Shown here in pieces: positions 20,940 to 31,771 of a stretch of 64,000 nt of DNA. The stretch is from Anthracocystis setariae. Lineage: Eukaryota; Basidiomycota; Ustilaginomycetes; Ustilaginales; Ustilaginaceae. The translations under genes were made by a program, and so were the position numbers. The stretch covers positions 186,001-250,000 of the forward strand of contig CAKMXJ010000007.1 in the NCBI GenBank assembly GCA_928724745.1, written 5' to 3'. The notes below the pieces were generated by a model. That model saw only the letters and a list, made by a program, of their open reading frames with translations, ran no database searches and was not told the DNA's origin. Each line of letters starts with the position of its first letter. Position 1 is the first letter of the stretch.

Positions 20940-22277
20940 ATGGACGCCGCAGATATCAAGTTTCTTGGCGAGTTCTCCTCCATACAGCCCCATCCGGACA
21001 GCTTGCTATCTCCCAGGCCGTTCAGGAACCGTTCCGGCGAAGAAAAGGATGCTTTGATCCATATTGCTGTGGCGCAGGTGCTGCCTGACGAGTCGGGTCT
21101 TCACGATAAAGACAACGAACAGGGCGATGCTTCGCAGGCTGGACTCGACAAGCTCGAGCAGTGGGCATCAGCTGCTGCCACCAAAGGGGCAGACGTCGTC
21201 GTCTTCCCCGAATACTTTCTCTCGGGAGCTACCCATGAGCTCTGGCGACGTGTGAGGGATGCACAGCGCGAGCAGGCTGATGGGTCCGAAACCAATTTAA
21301 CTGCTGAAGAAGAGGAAGAGGAAGCACAGGGCCACGAGAAGGAGTGGATCGAGGTCATCGTCCACGTAGCCACCAAGTACGATATCGACATTGTTGCTGG
21401 CACCGTAGTCGAGCTTGGCACCCAACCCCATGCCCAACTTCTCGCCGACCATCCCGTACCTTCCTCCATGGATCCGGCCAAAGCGTCAGGTCAGCGCGAT
21501 AGGATCCCCCATCGTCTCAAGAACAAACTCGAAACAGACGTTGACGCGGAGGACAACGAAGATGCGCTTTTCAACACCTCCTACTACATCTCACGCACCG
21601 GCTTGGTGCTGCATCGGTACACCAAGCAAAACCTCTGGCATCCCGAACGCAAAACCCTACTGCACTCGCAAACCCACACCCATCCCGAACAACACCACGG
21701 CACCTCGACCTTCATCATCGAGACCAAACGTGGGACCAAGCTGCGCGCCGCCATGGCCATCTGCTGGGACCTTGCGTGGTATTCGCGGTTCTACCAGATG
21801 CTTTCGCCACCTTACTCGCGCAGCTCGGTCTCGGACCTGGATGTCGACGGCCAGGTTCCCGGCCCGGATGTGATCTTCGCCCCGACATGCTGGTATGCCT
21901 CTGATGGTGGACCTAGGGCGTTTGTGTGGAATGGAACTGGCGAGGCTCAGATGCTCGATACGCTGTGTCTGGCGAGAGCCGTCGAGTGCGAGTGCATCCT
22001 GGTCATGTGCAACGTCGCTGGCCCCTACCTCGATGACCAATCAATCCATCAGGCTAGACAAAAGTTGAGCAACCAAATCGATCAAGGCGCCAACGACGAC
22101 GATCTCAAAATGCCCTTAATAGGTCTCGGAAGGAGCTGCATCTGCGCTCCGTTCTTGAATACGGTACAACAGGTCCCCGATCAGAGAGAGGTCATGATGC
22201 TCCAATCCGTAGACCTCAACCTCTTGTCGCATGCCAGGGAGGTTTACCGCATGCGCTACGACCATGCTCAGAAATAG
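20940..22277 (+). CDS. Nitrilase-superfamily carbon-nitrogen hydrolase (445 aa)
   Basis: All three catalytic positions of the CN-hydrolase superfamily are visible: Glu91 in VVVFPEYFLSG, Lys229 in HRYTKQNLWHPERK, and Cys275 in AAMAICWDLAW. The fold N-terminus (IHIAVAQV) is normal, and IFAPTCWYASDGG and LARAVECECILVMCN fit later strands. Family members hydrolyse amides or nitriles through a Cys thioester. The substrate is not recognisable; the protein is longer than the 260-320 residues usual for amidases of this type, with an acidic insertion after the first motif (residues about 110-130). No signal peptide, so probably cytosolic. The ATG lies directly before MDAADIKF. Substrate class is inference. 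Confidence 0.82.
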   Translation: MDAADIKFLGEFSSIQPHPDSLLSPRPFRNRSGEEKDALIHIAVAQVLPDESGLHDKDNEQGDASQAGLDKLEQWASAAATKGADVVVFPEYFLSGATHELWRRVRDAQREQADGSETNLTAEEEEEEAQGHEKEWIEVIVHVATKYDIDIVAGTVVELGTQPHAQLLADHPVPSSMDPAKASGQRDRIPHRLKNKLETDVDAEDNEDALFNTSYYISRTGLVLHRYTKQNLWHPERKTLLHSQTHTHPEQHHGTSTFIIETKRGTKLRAAMAICWDLAWYSRFYQMLSPPYSRSSVSDLDVDGQVPGPDVIFAPTCWYASDGGPRAFVWNGTGEAQMLDTLCLARAVECECILVMCNVAGPYLDDQSIHQARQKLSNQIDQGANDDDLKMPLIGLGRSCICAPFLNTVQQVPDQREVMMLQSVDLNLLSHAREVYRMRYDHAQK

Positions 22278-22384
22278 CACTGCTTGGATGAGAACGAGTG
22301 ACACCCGAAAGACAAATCGCGAAACGGTGTGGTGAAATGGTTGATGTGTGATTGCATGCTGAATGGTTGGGATGGGACGTGAGC
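22278..22384. other. Convergent 3' spacer (107 bp)
   Basis: Shared downstream region of two converging genes. No feature seen. Confidence 0.6.
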
Positions 22385-24343
22385 CTAACGTTCCGGACCG
22401 CTCCTGTGCGTTTTGGCATGATCTTCGCTGTTGCTATCGCTGAACTCTTCGTCGCCGACATCAAAGATCTGCTCTGCCTCTTCTTCATCCTCGGCGGTAG
22501 GCTTACCTCGGACCAAGCGCTCCAATTCGTGATTGTCGCCACCTCGTACGCCGCCATCCTCTGCACCGAACTCAGTCGTCGAAGCCAAACGAAGCGCGCC
22601 TCCACGTCCGATGCGGTTCCTCTCCAAACGTCTCTTCTTCCTCGCGCGCAACAGCAGACACGTTCCAATCGTGACTGCAGTCAGCAGGATGACAAGCGCC
22701 AACGATCCAGCATCGTAGTACGCGCGCCATCTCGCCTCGTATGCCACCTGCTCCTCCGTCTTGCCCGAGCCGGGAATCACTCGCGAACCATCCTTACCGA
22801 TCTGCGCCACTCCTCCGCCTCCACCTGTGATCAGCACTCGGTCCGGCTCGTCGCCCACGCGTGAAGGAATCATGGCATTCGGCCCAGCCACCTTCATATA
22901 GTCGATGCCCATAAACCGAACAATCATATCGTGCGCTTCGATGGGCTTGTCCACTCCGACCATATGGCTGGCGCCCTTGATGCCGACGTAGGTGAGATTC
23001 CTCGCCGTCCTCCATGTGCCCGCAAGGGTACCGTTGACGTACCAATCTTGTGCAGCGTGGTCGCCAAATCCCTTGACTCCATCCCACTCGAGATTCTCGG
23101 CAGTCCTTCGCACGCCGATCGAGTTGCAGATGAGATCTTCTTCTCCTGCAAAGAGCATCACCTTCAAGCCCTTGCCGAGCAGCTCGGGTAGAAGCTTGAC
23201 CGAAGGAGGCGACGTCGTGTCCCTACGCATAGCTGAGCCGACGTTGGAATTGCATTCGACCCATGCTTCGGGTTTGTGCGCCTCGTCGACATGGAGTGCT
23301 TTACGCACATCGGAACGGCGAAGGTAGTCGTACATGGCCGACAAAGTGGTAGGCCAGTTCATACCGCATGCGGGGGAAGTGTCGGAGAGACGAACGTCGT
23401 AGATGTTGATGCACGTGTATGCGGAAGAACCGGGCTGCTTGGCGGTGGTGCTAGACACAATGGTTTGCAGGATGTTGTCGCACTCTCCGACTTCTCTGTA
23501 GTTGCCATGCGCGAGTCGATCAAGTTCTTTGCGACAGGACTCGACCAGACGAGCGACGTTCTTGTAGTCAGTGGAGGTTGTGGTCCAAATGTTCTTGTCT
23601 ACCATGGTTTCGAGTTCGGTTCCGTACTGATTGATGGGGTCGATGAAGCCGTTGCCGATCGCGATTCCTTTGAGTGCGACTGGAGGGCTTGGTGCGTTGA
23701 CAATAGCCTTGGCGGTGTATGGGATATACTGGCCGGCATAGCTTTCTCCGGCGAGGTAGGTGTCGACTCCGCTGCCTGAGCTGCCATAGTTGATCTCGAC
23801 ATCGCGCGAGTATTCTGGAAACACCTGCACAAATTGATTGAGGAAGTGCAGCACCTCATCGGCGGCTTGCGGGAGAGAGGTTGTGTATGCGTTGGTGTTG
23901 ACGAAACTGAAGCCTGTACCGACAGGCTGGTCCAAAAAGAGAATGTCGGCATACTCATTCCAACTGGCACCATCCTTGACCCAAACAAGACCACCCTTGC
24001 CATCCATCCTCCAAGCTCCAACTTCCATCATGGCACCGTCAAAGCTGGAACAGCCAGGACCGCCATTGAACCAGATGATGAGCTTTCGTTTCGCTGGGAC
24101 ATGACGTGCTCTGAGAAGAAGGAAGAAGAGATGTGCATTGTCCTTGGGCTCTCCGTCCGCTGCTTGAGGTCGAGCTGGAAGATAGCCAGCCGACATCTGG
24201 AGTGGATGCCCTAGCGCCGATGACGAAGAAGGGTTCGAGGATTCCGCATGAAGATCTGGGAGACCTGGAACGTGAAAAGAGGAAGCGGCAGGGATAGGGA
24301 TGCCGCGCCGCAGCAGCACCTCTCTTGGATCCAGCAGCGGCAT
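22385..24343 (-). CDS. KEX1: Kex1-like serine carboxypeptidase (652 aa)
   Basis: Family S10 motifs are complete: [17 protein letters not shown] (substrate site), GESYAG with Ser201, Asp403 in [10 protein letters not shown], and His460 in KGASHMVG. A single membrane segment near residues 545-566 ([18 protein letters not shown]) is followed by basic residues and an acidic cytosolic tail, the Golgi-resident layout of Kex1. Kex1 trims C-terminal Lys/Arg from peptides cut by Kex2, such as pheromones and killer proteins. The first in-frame ATG is at 24343; the frame is open further but has no ATG. The N-terminus ([16 protein letters not shown]...) is not hydrophobic, so no signal peptide is visible. 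Either an upstream exon is missing from this model or the start is wrong. Confidence 0.85.
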   Translation of the reverse strand: MPLLDPREVLLRRGIPIPAASSFHVPGLPDLHAESSNPSSSSALGHPLQMSAGYLPARPQAADGEPKDNAHLFFLLLRARHVPAKRKLIIWFNGGPGCSSFDGAMMEVGAWRMDGKGGLVWVKDGASWNEYADILFLDQPVGTGFSFVNTNAYTTSLPQAADEVLHFLNQFVQVFPEYSRDVEINYGSSGSGVDTYLAGESYAGQYIPYTAKAIVNAPSPPVALKGIAIGNGFIDPINQYGTELETMVDKNIWTTTSTDYKNVARLVESCRKELDRLAHGNYREVGECDNILQTIVSSTTAKQPGSSAYTCINIYDVRLSDTSPACGMNWPTTLSAMYDYLRRSDVRKALHVDEAHKPEAWVECNSNVGSAMRRDTTSPPSVKLLPELLGKGLKVMLFAGEEDLICNSIGVRRTAENLEWDGVKGFGDHAAQDWYVNGTLAGTWRTARNLTYVGIKGASHMVGVDKPIEAHDMIVRFMGIDYMKVAGPNAMIPSRVGDEPDRVLITGGGGGVAQIGKDGSRVIPGSGKTEEQVAYEARWRAYYDAGSLALVILLTAVTIGTCLLLRARKKRRLERNRIGRGGALRLASTTEFGAEDGGVRGGDNHELERLVRGKPTAEDEEEAEQIFDVGDEEFSDSNSEDHAKTHRSGPER

Positions 24344-24873
24344 AGTTTGCAGATGCTTGGAGAATATGTGAGAGTGGTGATGATAGAGTAGTAATGAGGA
24401 TGTTGGAGTGTTTGAAAGGAGGAGTCGATTCAAGTGCGTGCTGGCTGCATATTTAAACTAGAAGAAGCCATCATCCGGATTGACACTTGCGGTGCGGAGG
24501 ACCCCTTGCACAGCACATTGCAACGCCCCATGCCGCCGCACTTGGCACTACAGTACTGCCTGCGCCAACCTGTGTGAGATATGCAACAAACGTAACATAT
24601 TCAATAGTTGGCAGGTGCGCTTGCTAATGACTGTATGGGATTTTTCTTGAAAAATATTAGTTAGATTGATTATATCTCACAACAAGCAGTCGCAAAAAAA
24701 AAAACTCGGTGGAGGTGAATCAGGGTCCAACCAACGCAACCCTCGATGCATCCCAACCGTAGTAGAGAAGGACTCGCAGCTACACTTCTGACCTCTTCCA
24801 TGGATTGACGCCACATATCGGTTCCAGCAAACAACAAGCGCCAACGCAGAGCGATGCGCTTGAGCAAGCCAGC
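24344..24873. other. Divergent intergenic region, KEX1-like / SNAPC4-like
   Basis: 530 bases between start codons. TTTAAATAT at about 24450, some 105 bases before the Kex1-like ATG, could be a TATA-like element. A CTACAGTACTG motif sits at 24548-24558. I looked for a signal-peptide exon on the minus strand and did not find one. Confidence 0.45.
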
Positions 24874-26841
24874 ATGGACGGTCACACGGCCGATCCAACG
24901 CCAGATCCAGATGCGCACTCGGTTCTTCAACAACTGATCAGGCAGGCTCAAGCCGGCTCCGCACTGCTATCCTCAGATCACGATCAAGTCAATCACAGCC
25001 ACACTGGCGACGATACTCAAGATGACGACGATGAAGATGAAGACAACGATCAGGGTATAGACTTTGATGCTGCTGACTCGGACGCAGAACATGTCGATCC
25101 TGTTCCGTACGAACGGCTATCGGCTACGCTCGCATCCATCGAGGCTGACCGACGCGAACTTGCTCTCCTCGGCCAGCAACGTCGACTCCTCTCTAGCGCT
25201 CTCAAGCGCAATCTCACCCACCAAAAGTCGCTCGATCGATCGCTGGCTCTGCTTTTTCAAACCAAATCCGAACTCAAGTCCGCACTCGATTCTCTCGATG
25301 CCGCCGACATTTTAGATGCCGAAGATCAGTCTCTCGAAGCGATCCGAACCCACAGGTTCGCTGAAGATGCAGCTGTCCAATCCCCCTTTCCCGCCGCCCT
25401 GATCCGACAAATCCCGCTACTTCGACTCCAATCCATCGAAAGGGCCGAGTTCGACAATGCCTTGGGCTCCAGGGTGTGGATGGATGTGGAAGATCGGCAG
25501 TTGAAGGCCGCGGTCAAGGCCGGCGCTTTGAACGAGTATACCGTTGCCTTGAGCTTGGATGCCAACTTCAAAGGTGATCCATTGGCAGAGGCTGCAAAGC
25601 TAGATGAGACTGCGGCGCTCAAGCTGGCAGAGCAGATGGAGCACCGAGCAAAGACAAGTTCCACCCGAGGCATCGACTGGACCACTGTCGTTGGACGTTT
25701 GCCGTCCCGCTCTATACAAGAGGTGCGCACGCGGTGGAACGGCGTTCTCAAGCCTAGTATCAACACCAACACTTGGAGCAAGGATGAGATCAACCAGCTC
25801 ATTCGGCTTGCAACAACGCACTTGACCGCCTACATGGCTCGACAGCAAGCAAATCCACCAGTCGCCGATTCCGAATCAGCTGGGTCTTGCAAACAGGCCC
25901 ACTTTCCTGTTCCATGGCAAATTGTCGCACGACAACTTGGCACAGACCGCAGTGCTTACGCCTGCTTGGTCGCTTTCTGTTCCGCCATCGTTTCGCAGGA
26001 TCAGCCCGAGTTCAGCTCCAAGGAAGATGACACCATCCGCGAATGCTTCAGTCTCTTCCGTGGTGCCTGGCGATTCATCGGTCTTCACCATTCCAACTCT
26101 CCCAACCTCTCGCTGGACGCCTCCGCCTCATCCTCCTCAGCTCAGCGTCCAGCCACGATTCTCGGCAAGGTCGGCAGGGATCCGACCCAAATCTATCGGC
26201 GATTCCGAAACTCGCTCGATCCAGCGCTCACGATTGGCAAGTGGTCGGCCGCAGAAGACACACTGCTGATCGATGCCGTGCGGCATTTGGGCGAAACCCA
26301 GGATAACTGGGCTGCCATTGCGGCTCGAGTGCCCGGGCGCACTTCGTCTCAGTGTCGCGAACGATGGAACCGACGGCTGAAGCAGCTCGTTGGTCAGGAT
26401 AACGCAGTGGATCAAGAGAAGCTCGAACAGCTGCGCGAAGGGAAAGCAAGGCTATCGTGGACCAACGACATGACAGAAGCACTGTTGGACTATGTGGACG
26501 AGCAGAACGGGTTTATCAAGAAGCTGGGCAAGACATATGCAGAGATAGCCGACGAGGTCGGCACAAGGTGCGGCATCAAGTTGTCGGATAAGAGTGTCAG
26601 GGATCGCATCGTCGGCTTGCAACGGGAAAAGGAGAAGAAGGCGAAGGGGGAGAAGTTGAAGAAGGGCAAAGAGCAAGAGAAGAGGTCGATACCGGATGAA
26701 GAACGGGCGGCAGTGTCCGACAAAGGTGCAGATATGAGTGCTAACGCAACCGAAATCGCACCCAGGCTAGAGGAAACGGCGGAGGGTTCTTTGCGTACCC
26801 GTACAACGATTGTTCCTGGAGCTAAGCGCCGTAAGCTCTGA
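24874..26841 (+). CDS. Myb/SANT-repeat DNA-binding protein, SNAPC4-like (655 aa)
   Basis: The start is the ATG at 24874; the frame is open upstream but without ATG. The N-terminus is acidic and is followed by a helical segment (residues about 75-150). Several Myb-type repeats follow: RGIDWTTVVGRLPSRS...VRTRWNGVL (about 265-294), TWSKDEINQLIRLA...IVARQLGTDRSA (about 299-364), one beginning FSSKEDDTIRECF (about 379), and a classic repeat GKWSAAEDTLLIDAV...WAAIAARVPGRTSSQCRERWNRRL (about 455-502). A weaker helical unit and a Lys-rich C-terminus ending GAKRRKL (possible nuclear signal) close it. Repeat number and layout resemble SNAPC4/SNAP190, which binds snRNA promoters; Bas1/Cdc5-type Myb proteins are alternatives. 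Nuclear DNA binding is well supported; the SNAPc role is inferred. Confidence 0.75.
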   Translation: MDGHTADPTPDPDAHSVLQQLIRQAQAGSALLSSDHDQVNHSHTGDDTQDDDDEDEDNDQGIDFDAADSDAEHVDPVPYERLSATLASIEADRRELALLGQQRRLLSSALKRNLTHQKSLDRSLALLFQTKSELKSALDSLDAADILDAEDQSLEAIRTHRFAEDAAVQSPFPAALIRQIPLLRLQSIERAEFDNALGSRVWMDVEDRQLKAAVKAGALNEYTVALSLDANFKGDPLAEAAKLDETAALKLAEQMEHRAKTSSTRGIDWTTVVGRLPSRSIQEVRTRWNGVLKPSINTNTWSKDEINQLIRLATTHLTAYMARQQANPPVADSESAGSCKQAHFPVPWQIVARQLGTDRSAYACLVAFCSAIVSQDQPEFSSKEDDTIRECFSLFRGAWRFIGLHHSNSPNLSLDASASSSSAQRPATILGKVGRDPTQIYRRFRNSLDPALTIGKWSAAEDTLLIDAVRHLGETQDNWAAIAARVPGRTSSQCRERWNRRLKQLVGQDNAVDQEKLEQLREGKARLSWTNDMTEALLDYVDEQNGFIKKLGKTYAEIADEVGTRCGIKLSDKSVRDRIVGLQREKEKKAKGEKLKKGKEQEKRSIPDEERAAVSDKGADMSANATEIAPRLEETAEGSLRTRTTIVPGAKRRKL

Positions 26842-27273
26842 TCATATCGTGCCCCATTTCAATCAAAGTCAGGACGAAGGTGGCTGCGAGCCACTCGTCC
26901 ATCCAGAGCTATCTTCTTTATTGGGTCTTGATTTCTACCATCTTGCTGCACTGTACTGCATTTTGCTAATGCAATGTTCAGATCGCGTTCCCCACGCATC
27001 GATTTTCGCGATCCCGATTTGTGTCTCTGGAAAAAATCACGTGCGATCCAAGGTCGGAAGACTTGAGCGTCGACACTTTTTTCATTGGCTTGCTTCGAAC
27101 ACACTGGGCTGATCCGCCTTGACAACCTCACGCTCATTGCGTTTCGACCAGCTACTTATCACCTTCGCTGGCGTGTATCGGAGTACATTGCACGACCAGC
27201 TCGCATCGCGTATTGGCAGTGCGACAAAACATCAGGACAGGGATTAGGATTCGAAGAGACGAATTGGAGAAAG
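26842..27273. other. Intergenic, promoter of uS7m
   Basis: 432 bases. Holds a CACTGTACTGCA motif near 26950 and a TCACGTGC E-box-like site near 27037, upstream of the uS7m start. No gene seen. Confidence 0.5.
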
Positions 27274-28152
27274 ATGGCTTCGCTCTTTCGAACCGCCGTT
27301 GTGGCACGAAGGGCGGCCAGCTGCATGGCGGGACCGTCTTCGTGTTGGGCTGGATTCAGTACGTCTACAATGCGACTGATTGCGGATAACGACAACGACT
27401 CGGCACCCGCACGCCATCACCACCCACGCTCTGCGGTTGGGCCTGGCTCGGCCGGTCAGATCGCGTCCGAGGTTCACAGCAAGCAAGAGAATCTGGGCGT
27501 CCAGCCCGTCCAAGGCGGTAAGACGCAACGCGATGCGATGGATTCTGCCATGAGTATATTGGACTCACTCGCTCGCAATGTTGCTGCCGACACTTCGACC
27601 TCATCTCCACCCACATTTACGACGTTGTCGGCGACAGAAGCGGCGCCGATTTCAACTCCGTCAATGCCCGGTCTTACTCGAGTGCATGATACTTCGTCCG
27701 GACCCCTCTACTCGCCCGCCACGCTACCTCCCAAGGCGGACCCAACGCTGGAGTTTTTGGCGAATCTGCTGATGAAGGACGGCAAGAAGGCGCAAGCGCA
27801 ACGATTTACGATGCGCACGATGCATCTGATCTCGAACAGGATCAATTCGAACCCGCTGCCGTTGCTGCACGATGCGATCTCGCGCGCAGCACCATTGGTG
27901 AAGCTGCAGAGCAAGAAGCAGGGTGGAAAGACGTTGCAGGTGCCTGTGGTGCTGACGAAGAGGCAGAGCGAGAGGAAGGCGCTCATGTGGATCATCGAGG
28001 CAAGCAAGAAGAGACCGGATCGCGAGCTTGAGAAGAGACTCGCGGCCGAGTTCCTCGCGGTGATAGAGGGCACTAGCTCTGCGATTTCGAAGAAGGAGGA
28101 ACAGCATAGGGCAGCTACATTGAACAGGGCGAATGCTAGTGTTAGGATTTGA
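27274..28152 (+). CDS. RSM7: Mitochondrial small ribosomal subunit protein uS7m (292 aa)
   Basis: The C-terminal half is the uS7 domain: TLEFLANLLMKDGKKAQAQR, then ISRAAPLVKLQSKKQGGKTLQVPVVLTKRQSERKAL, then IIEASKKRPDRELEKRLAAEFL, and the conserved basic tail with LNRANASVRI. Residues 1-100 are Arg/Ser/Ala-rich and begin MASLFRTAVVARRAASCMAG, a good mitochondrial presequence. The long linker before the domain is fungal-type. uS7 binds the 3' major domain of the small-subunit rRNA at the head of the mitoribosome. The ATG at 27274 was chosen because the presequence starts there; an open frame extends upstream without plausible sequence. The symbol follows yeast. Confidence 0.9.
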   Translation: MASLFRTAVVARRAASCMAGPSSCWAGFSTSTMRLIADNDNDSAPARHHHPRSAVGPGSAGQIASEVHSKQENLGVQPVQGGKTQRDAMDSAMSILDSLARNVAADTSTSSPPTFTTLSATEAAPISTPSMPGLTRVHDTSSGPLYSPATLPPKADPTLEFLANLLMKDGKKAQAQRFTMRTMHLISNRINSNPLPLLHDAISRAAPLVKLQSKKQGGKTLQVPVVLTKRQSERKALMWIIEASKKRPDRELEKRLAAEFLAVIEGTSSAISKKEEQHRAATLNRANASVRI

Positions 28153-29136
28153 TCCCATGTCCTTCCCACTCGCCTCCATCTCTCACCTACTTGCACTCAA
28201 TCAGATAAAAAAGAAAAAAATAATACGCACGATACTACTGAATGTGTACCTCGTAATCTATCGAGACATGTTGTTTTTGCTGTTTGTTGTGTTGTCTGGC
28301 AGATGGCAGGATGGAGCGTGGGTTAAGTGAGTGCACGCTCAAGAGGCAGAGAAGGAGTAACCGTCGATACGATGTGAATCTCCGGATTGCACTGCGTGGA
28401 TTTTCGTTCGACCCGATGGCAAACCGATCGCAGTTGACTGCTGCTTCCGCGCGCAGGTCTTGGCACATTAACCGAGACTCGCTGGAGACAAAAGAGTCTG
28501 AGCGTGCCCGACAGAGTAGTGGTAGTAGTGGCAACTTGGACGCATGCGATACGATGGCCACGTCGACCACAGTGTGTGGTGGATTGAGGCGCTGTTAGAT
28601 GGAGCCGCGACCCCCCACTGGATGTCTCAGAGTCGTATTCTCTTCGAAACCAAGTAGCGTAGAGAACACTCTGTGTAGGCAAGAGTGTGGTTTTTTTTTT
28701 CTCGCCGAAAGCAGTTGGGCGGACTCTTAAAACACACACAGCCCAGACCGGCACTTTTTTTCTTTTTTTTTTTTTTTTTGGTGTTTTTAATTAGGTTTGA
28801 AAAAAACGCGCGGATTTTCTTTTGGCGGCAAGCGAGTGTTGGTTACCTTTGCTTGCAGTAGAATGCACGATGCAGTACAATACTGTATGCACCTCTTGGC
28901 TACATGCGGGCCTTTGGCTTGACAGGTGCCTCTCTGTTTGTGCCGAAAAAGAAAGGATGGAAACAGCTTCATGGGTGTGTGCGCTTGGGACTCGCTTCAT
29001 CCCCCCTCACCCATGCAAGAGAGATCATCATCTGTATCCCCCCCCCCCACCGTTTCCACTTTCTTTCATCTCCTCCACCACCACCACCATCACCATCAAA
29101 CCACCAACCACACGGTCGTACCGAACTGATCTCGCC
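28153..29136. other. Intergenic, uS7m / SUR7-like
   Basis: 984 bases with T runs (28690-28700, 28756-28782), a TGCAGTACAATACTGTATGC motif at 28871-28890 and a C/CAC-rich leader before the next ATG. Frames of up to 143 codons exist but have no family resemblance and are treated as chance. Confidence 0.6.
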
Positions 29137-29940
29137 ATGGTCAAGAAATTCTACATTGGCGCACTGGTGGTCTCCTCCATCAGCGCCATCCTCCTCCTGC
29201 TCGTCACCATCTCGACACCCACTACGCTCTCTGCGCCCACCCCCTTCTACTTTGTCTCCTCCAGCAACCTTGGTGGTGTGATCGACCACGCACCCAACAG
29301 CAATACGAGGCGATTGGTCGATTCTGTTCAATTCGGCACTTGGGGCTACTGCTCCTCCGCCGTCAACGCCTCGGGCTACGCCTGCTTCCGTCACCGTCAC
29401 GGCTACAGCGCCACTTTTGGCATCAACCCGAACGGCACCACTGCCAACACCGCCGCTGTCGCCAACGTCACCATCGGCTCCTCCTGGACTCGCGGTCTCG
29501 CCGTCCACGTCGCTACGTTCACCCTCTCTGGCGTGGGAGTGGTCCTCACCGCCATCCCTAACCAAAAGGTTCACGTGGCCGCAATGGGCGTCAACGCCGC
29601 AGCCGCACTGCTGGCGCTCATCGCGTTTGCCATCGATATCGCGCTGTTTGTCTACGTCCAGAATCAGATGAGGAGGATCGCTCCCAAGGCGAGCACCGCT
29701 CCAGGTCCCGCGTTCTACATGGCGCTGTTCGCCATCCTTGTCGCAACGGGCGCTACAGTGCTCAATTGGCTCAACTGGAAGAAGGAGAAGGACTACGATT
29801 ACGGAGCGGGCGGCGAGGCGTGGAACAGTCACCGTATGGAACCGACCAGTACAACGACGGAAGCGACGGCGTATGCGGGTGCAACGGCTAGCGAGAGGAA
29901 GGTTCTCGACGCTTACAACCAGGAGTCTAAAGGGTATTGA
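29137..29940 (+). CDS. SUR7/PalI (Rim9)-family four-span membrane protein (267 aa)
   Basis: The start is the ATG at 29137 (MVKKFYIGALVV). A first membrane helix covers about residues 5-27. An extracellular loop follows with the hallmark FGTWGYCSS...ACFRH, the claudin-like Trp/Cys motif of this family. Three more hydrophobic segments come next (about 112-132, 140-165, 188-208), then a cytosolic tail with KKEKDYDYG and Thr/Ala-rich sequence. Members sit in the plasma membrane, either in eisosome/MCC domains (Sur7) or in the Rim alkaline-pH sensor complex (Rim9/PalI). The sequence alone does not tell which. The loop has several NxT/NxS sites. Length is typical. Confidence 0.8.
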   Translation: MVKKFYIGALVVSSISAILLLLVTISTPTTLSAPTPFYFVSSSNLGGVIDHAPNSNTRRLVDSVQFGTWGYCSSAVNASGYACFRHRHGYSATFGINPNGTTANTAAVANVTIGSSWTRGLAVHVATFTLSGVGVVLTAIPNQKVHVAAMGVNAAAALLALIAFAIDIALFVYVQNQMRRIAPKASTAPGPAFYMALFAILVATGATVLNWLNWKKEKDYDYGAGGEAWNSHRMEPTSTTTEATAYAGATASERKVLDAYNQESKGY

Positions 29941-30004
29941 TCAAAGCGAAGAAGCCGAGAAATGTAATGAAGTTGTTAGTAGAGTTTTGGGAAAAAAAAA
30001 GAAA

Positions 30005-30005
<1 letters not shown>

Positions 30006-30050
<45 letters not shown>
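30006..30050. repeat. (TG)n microsatellite
   Basis: About 22 TG units in the 3' flank of the SUR7-like gene, preceded by a short A run. Confidence 0.93.
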
Positions 30051-30052
<2 letters not shown>

Positions 30053-31098
30053 TGGGAATAGTGGGAAGCAGCGTGGGAGATGAACTCCTGTACTTGACCA
30101 CAAATCCTCTTCTCAGCTGGCTAGGTGGCGAGTTTTGGCAGGCACTGTGGGTTAACCAGTTGATGTCATCGGAACGAATCAACGGGTTTGGACAGCTGGC
30201 AGATGCTCGCTTTCACCAGTGTGGTTGCGGATCGGCAGTACGGGTTGAGGTGCATTGATTGCAGATTGAGCGATCGTCTCAACAACAATCTTTCAGGCCA
30301 AGACTAAGAAACAGGAGCTCGTACGCTAAGAAAGCGAGGAGATCGAAATCATTCGCTCTTACGTTCAACAACGATGGATGCTGAACCAGCCAAGGTTTTG
30401 TTTGTGCAGAGCTTCGAACAGCTCAAGCATGATGAATCATCGCAAGTTGGACTACACACGATATCGATAAAAGCAGTGATATTGGGAATCGAGACGATGA
30501 CAAGGTGTGTTGAAGCTAACAATGACCCGTGTGATTGCAGTTTTGTGTGAACGAGACAGACGAACCCAAGTGCAAGGACACGAGCTCCTGCACAAAACCC
30601 CTGCATCCGTCGATTGATCTAATCGGAAAACGAGCCGATATGGCGGTCCAACAACCTACAAAGACGAACACCGAAACAGCTTCGACCACCTCCTGCAGCA
30701 CCTTTATCAGACCCGCTTGCTTGGCTGACACCAGGAAAAGTACAATAATACTATTACAGTAAAGATGGGCAAATTTATATAGATCGTCCCCGTGATTGGT
30801 CCTTTGTCTCAACCTTTCTTGGGCGTTCAGAAGAGCTTTGATCCAGTTTAGCCACCACTTTACCTACTTCCGTACAGCACGCACCTCTCTTCCATCCTTT
30901 GCGACAAAAGAATCGCACCAATTTCTACCAGACTTTATAATGTAGACTACTGTAGGTTCACGCGCGGGCTAGCAATTCGGATGGGGAGGCAACAAGAAAC
31001 ACACCGAGGTAGCCAGCCATTCATGTTCTCGCAGTAACTTGATACCAAAAAAAAGGGAAACAAGACATGTGGTAGTTGTAAATCCATGTTACGCCTAA

Positions 31099-31111
31099 CT
31101 GTACAGTACAG
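31099..31111. repeat. TGTACAGTACAG palindromic motif
   Basis: CTGTACAGTACAG, one of the best matches to the dispersed intergenic motif. Confidence 0.5.
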
Positions 31112-31372
31112 AACACATATCAAGTTTGCAATCCTGACTCTCGTATGGAGTGTGAAGCCATGCTTGTTCCATTGGGAGCGCGATTGATTTTGAGAAGATC
31201 GGAGGCGTCATGACACGTGCAAGATCCGAGTCCATCCATCAACCCTGACCCCTCTAACTTTGTTACAGCTATCCCCAAGATCGTTCCCACCCACCACACG
31301 ACCTTGCGCCTTTTGAATTGTGACGCACACCGTTCGAGCCAAAGTTGGAGTACCACGACTTGGCTGAGGTGA

Positions 31373-31675
31373 TCACCTCAGTCTGATAGCTGGCAATATC
31401 GCAAGATTCTGGGTCTCCATTGCAGCCTCGTTTGCACCGCAGCAGATGTTATAAAATTCAAGTTGATCTCCCCCCTCGGTGAAGCAAAGGCCTTGATCAA
31501 ATCTACCTTTCACCGAGTCGCAGCATTTCGAGGTGATCAACTCGATTGGATGCCGCAGGGCAACGCCGTCTAGGGTTGTGCACTTCGATACCGACGTAGA
31601 CTTAGCAGCATACGTCGGAGTCAGGAGCAGCAGCGATGCCATGCAGCTAATGCCCAGGATTGCAGCGATCTTCAT
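31373..31675 (-). CDS. Small secreted cysteine-rich protein, effector candidate (100 aa)
   Basis: I recognise no family. The N-terminus is a clear signal peptide (residues 1-23: charged MK, hydrophobic core with LLLL, end PTYA before AKS). The mature part is about 77 residues with six cysteines in the order C32, C51-C52, C64, C78-C79 (spacing 18, 11 and 13), an arrangement that suggests three disulfides. Size, secretion and cysteine content fit the small secreted effectors of plant-parasitic fungi, but also secreted structural proteins; the C..CC..C..CC order recalls part of a hydrophobin pattern, with two cysteines fewer. It lies alone in gene-poor DNA, and a TATA box sits about 97 bases upstream. 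Single exon with ATG start. Function unknown. Confidence 0.7.
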   Translation of the reverse strand: MKIAAILGISCMASLLLLTPTYAAKSTSVSKCTTLDGVALRHPIELITSKCCDSVKGRFDQGLCFTEGGDQLEFYNICCGANEAAMETQNLAILPAIRLR

Positions 31676-31771
31676 AATGGTCTCGTGGTTTGGTTTGGTT
31701 TGGTTTGGGTGTGAGAGTGTGTCTTGTTGGAGTGGTGAAGGGATGGATGGAGGGAGGGCTGGAGGGCAGGG

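Larger units (their letters stand above)
29941..31372. other. Gene-poor stretch, left part of the 30-34 kb region
   Basis: Starts with a (TG)n microsatellite just after SUR7. Frames of 75-98 codons around 30.35-30.8 kb on both strands have no signal peptide or family signature. Short motifs of the TACTGTA family lie near 30755, 30950 and 31099-31111. Confidence 0.55.
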
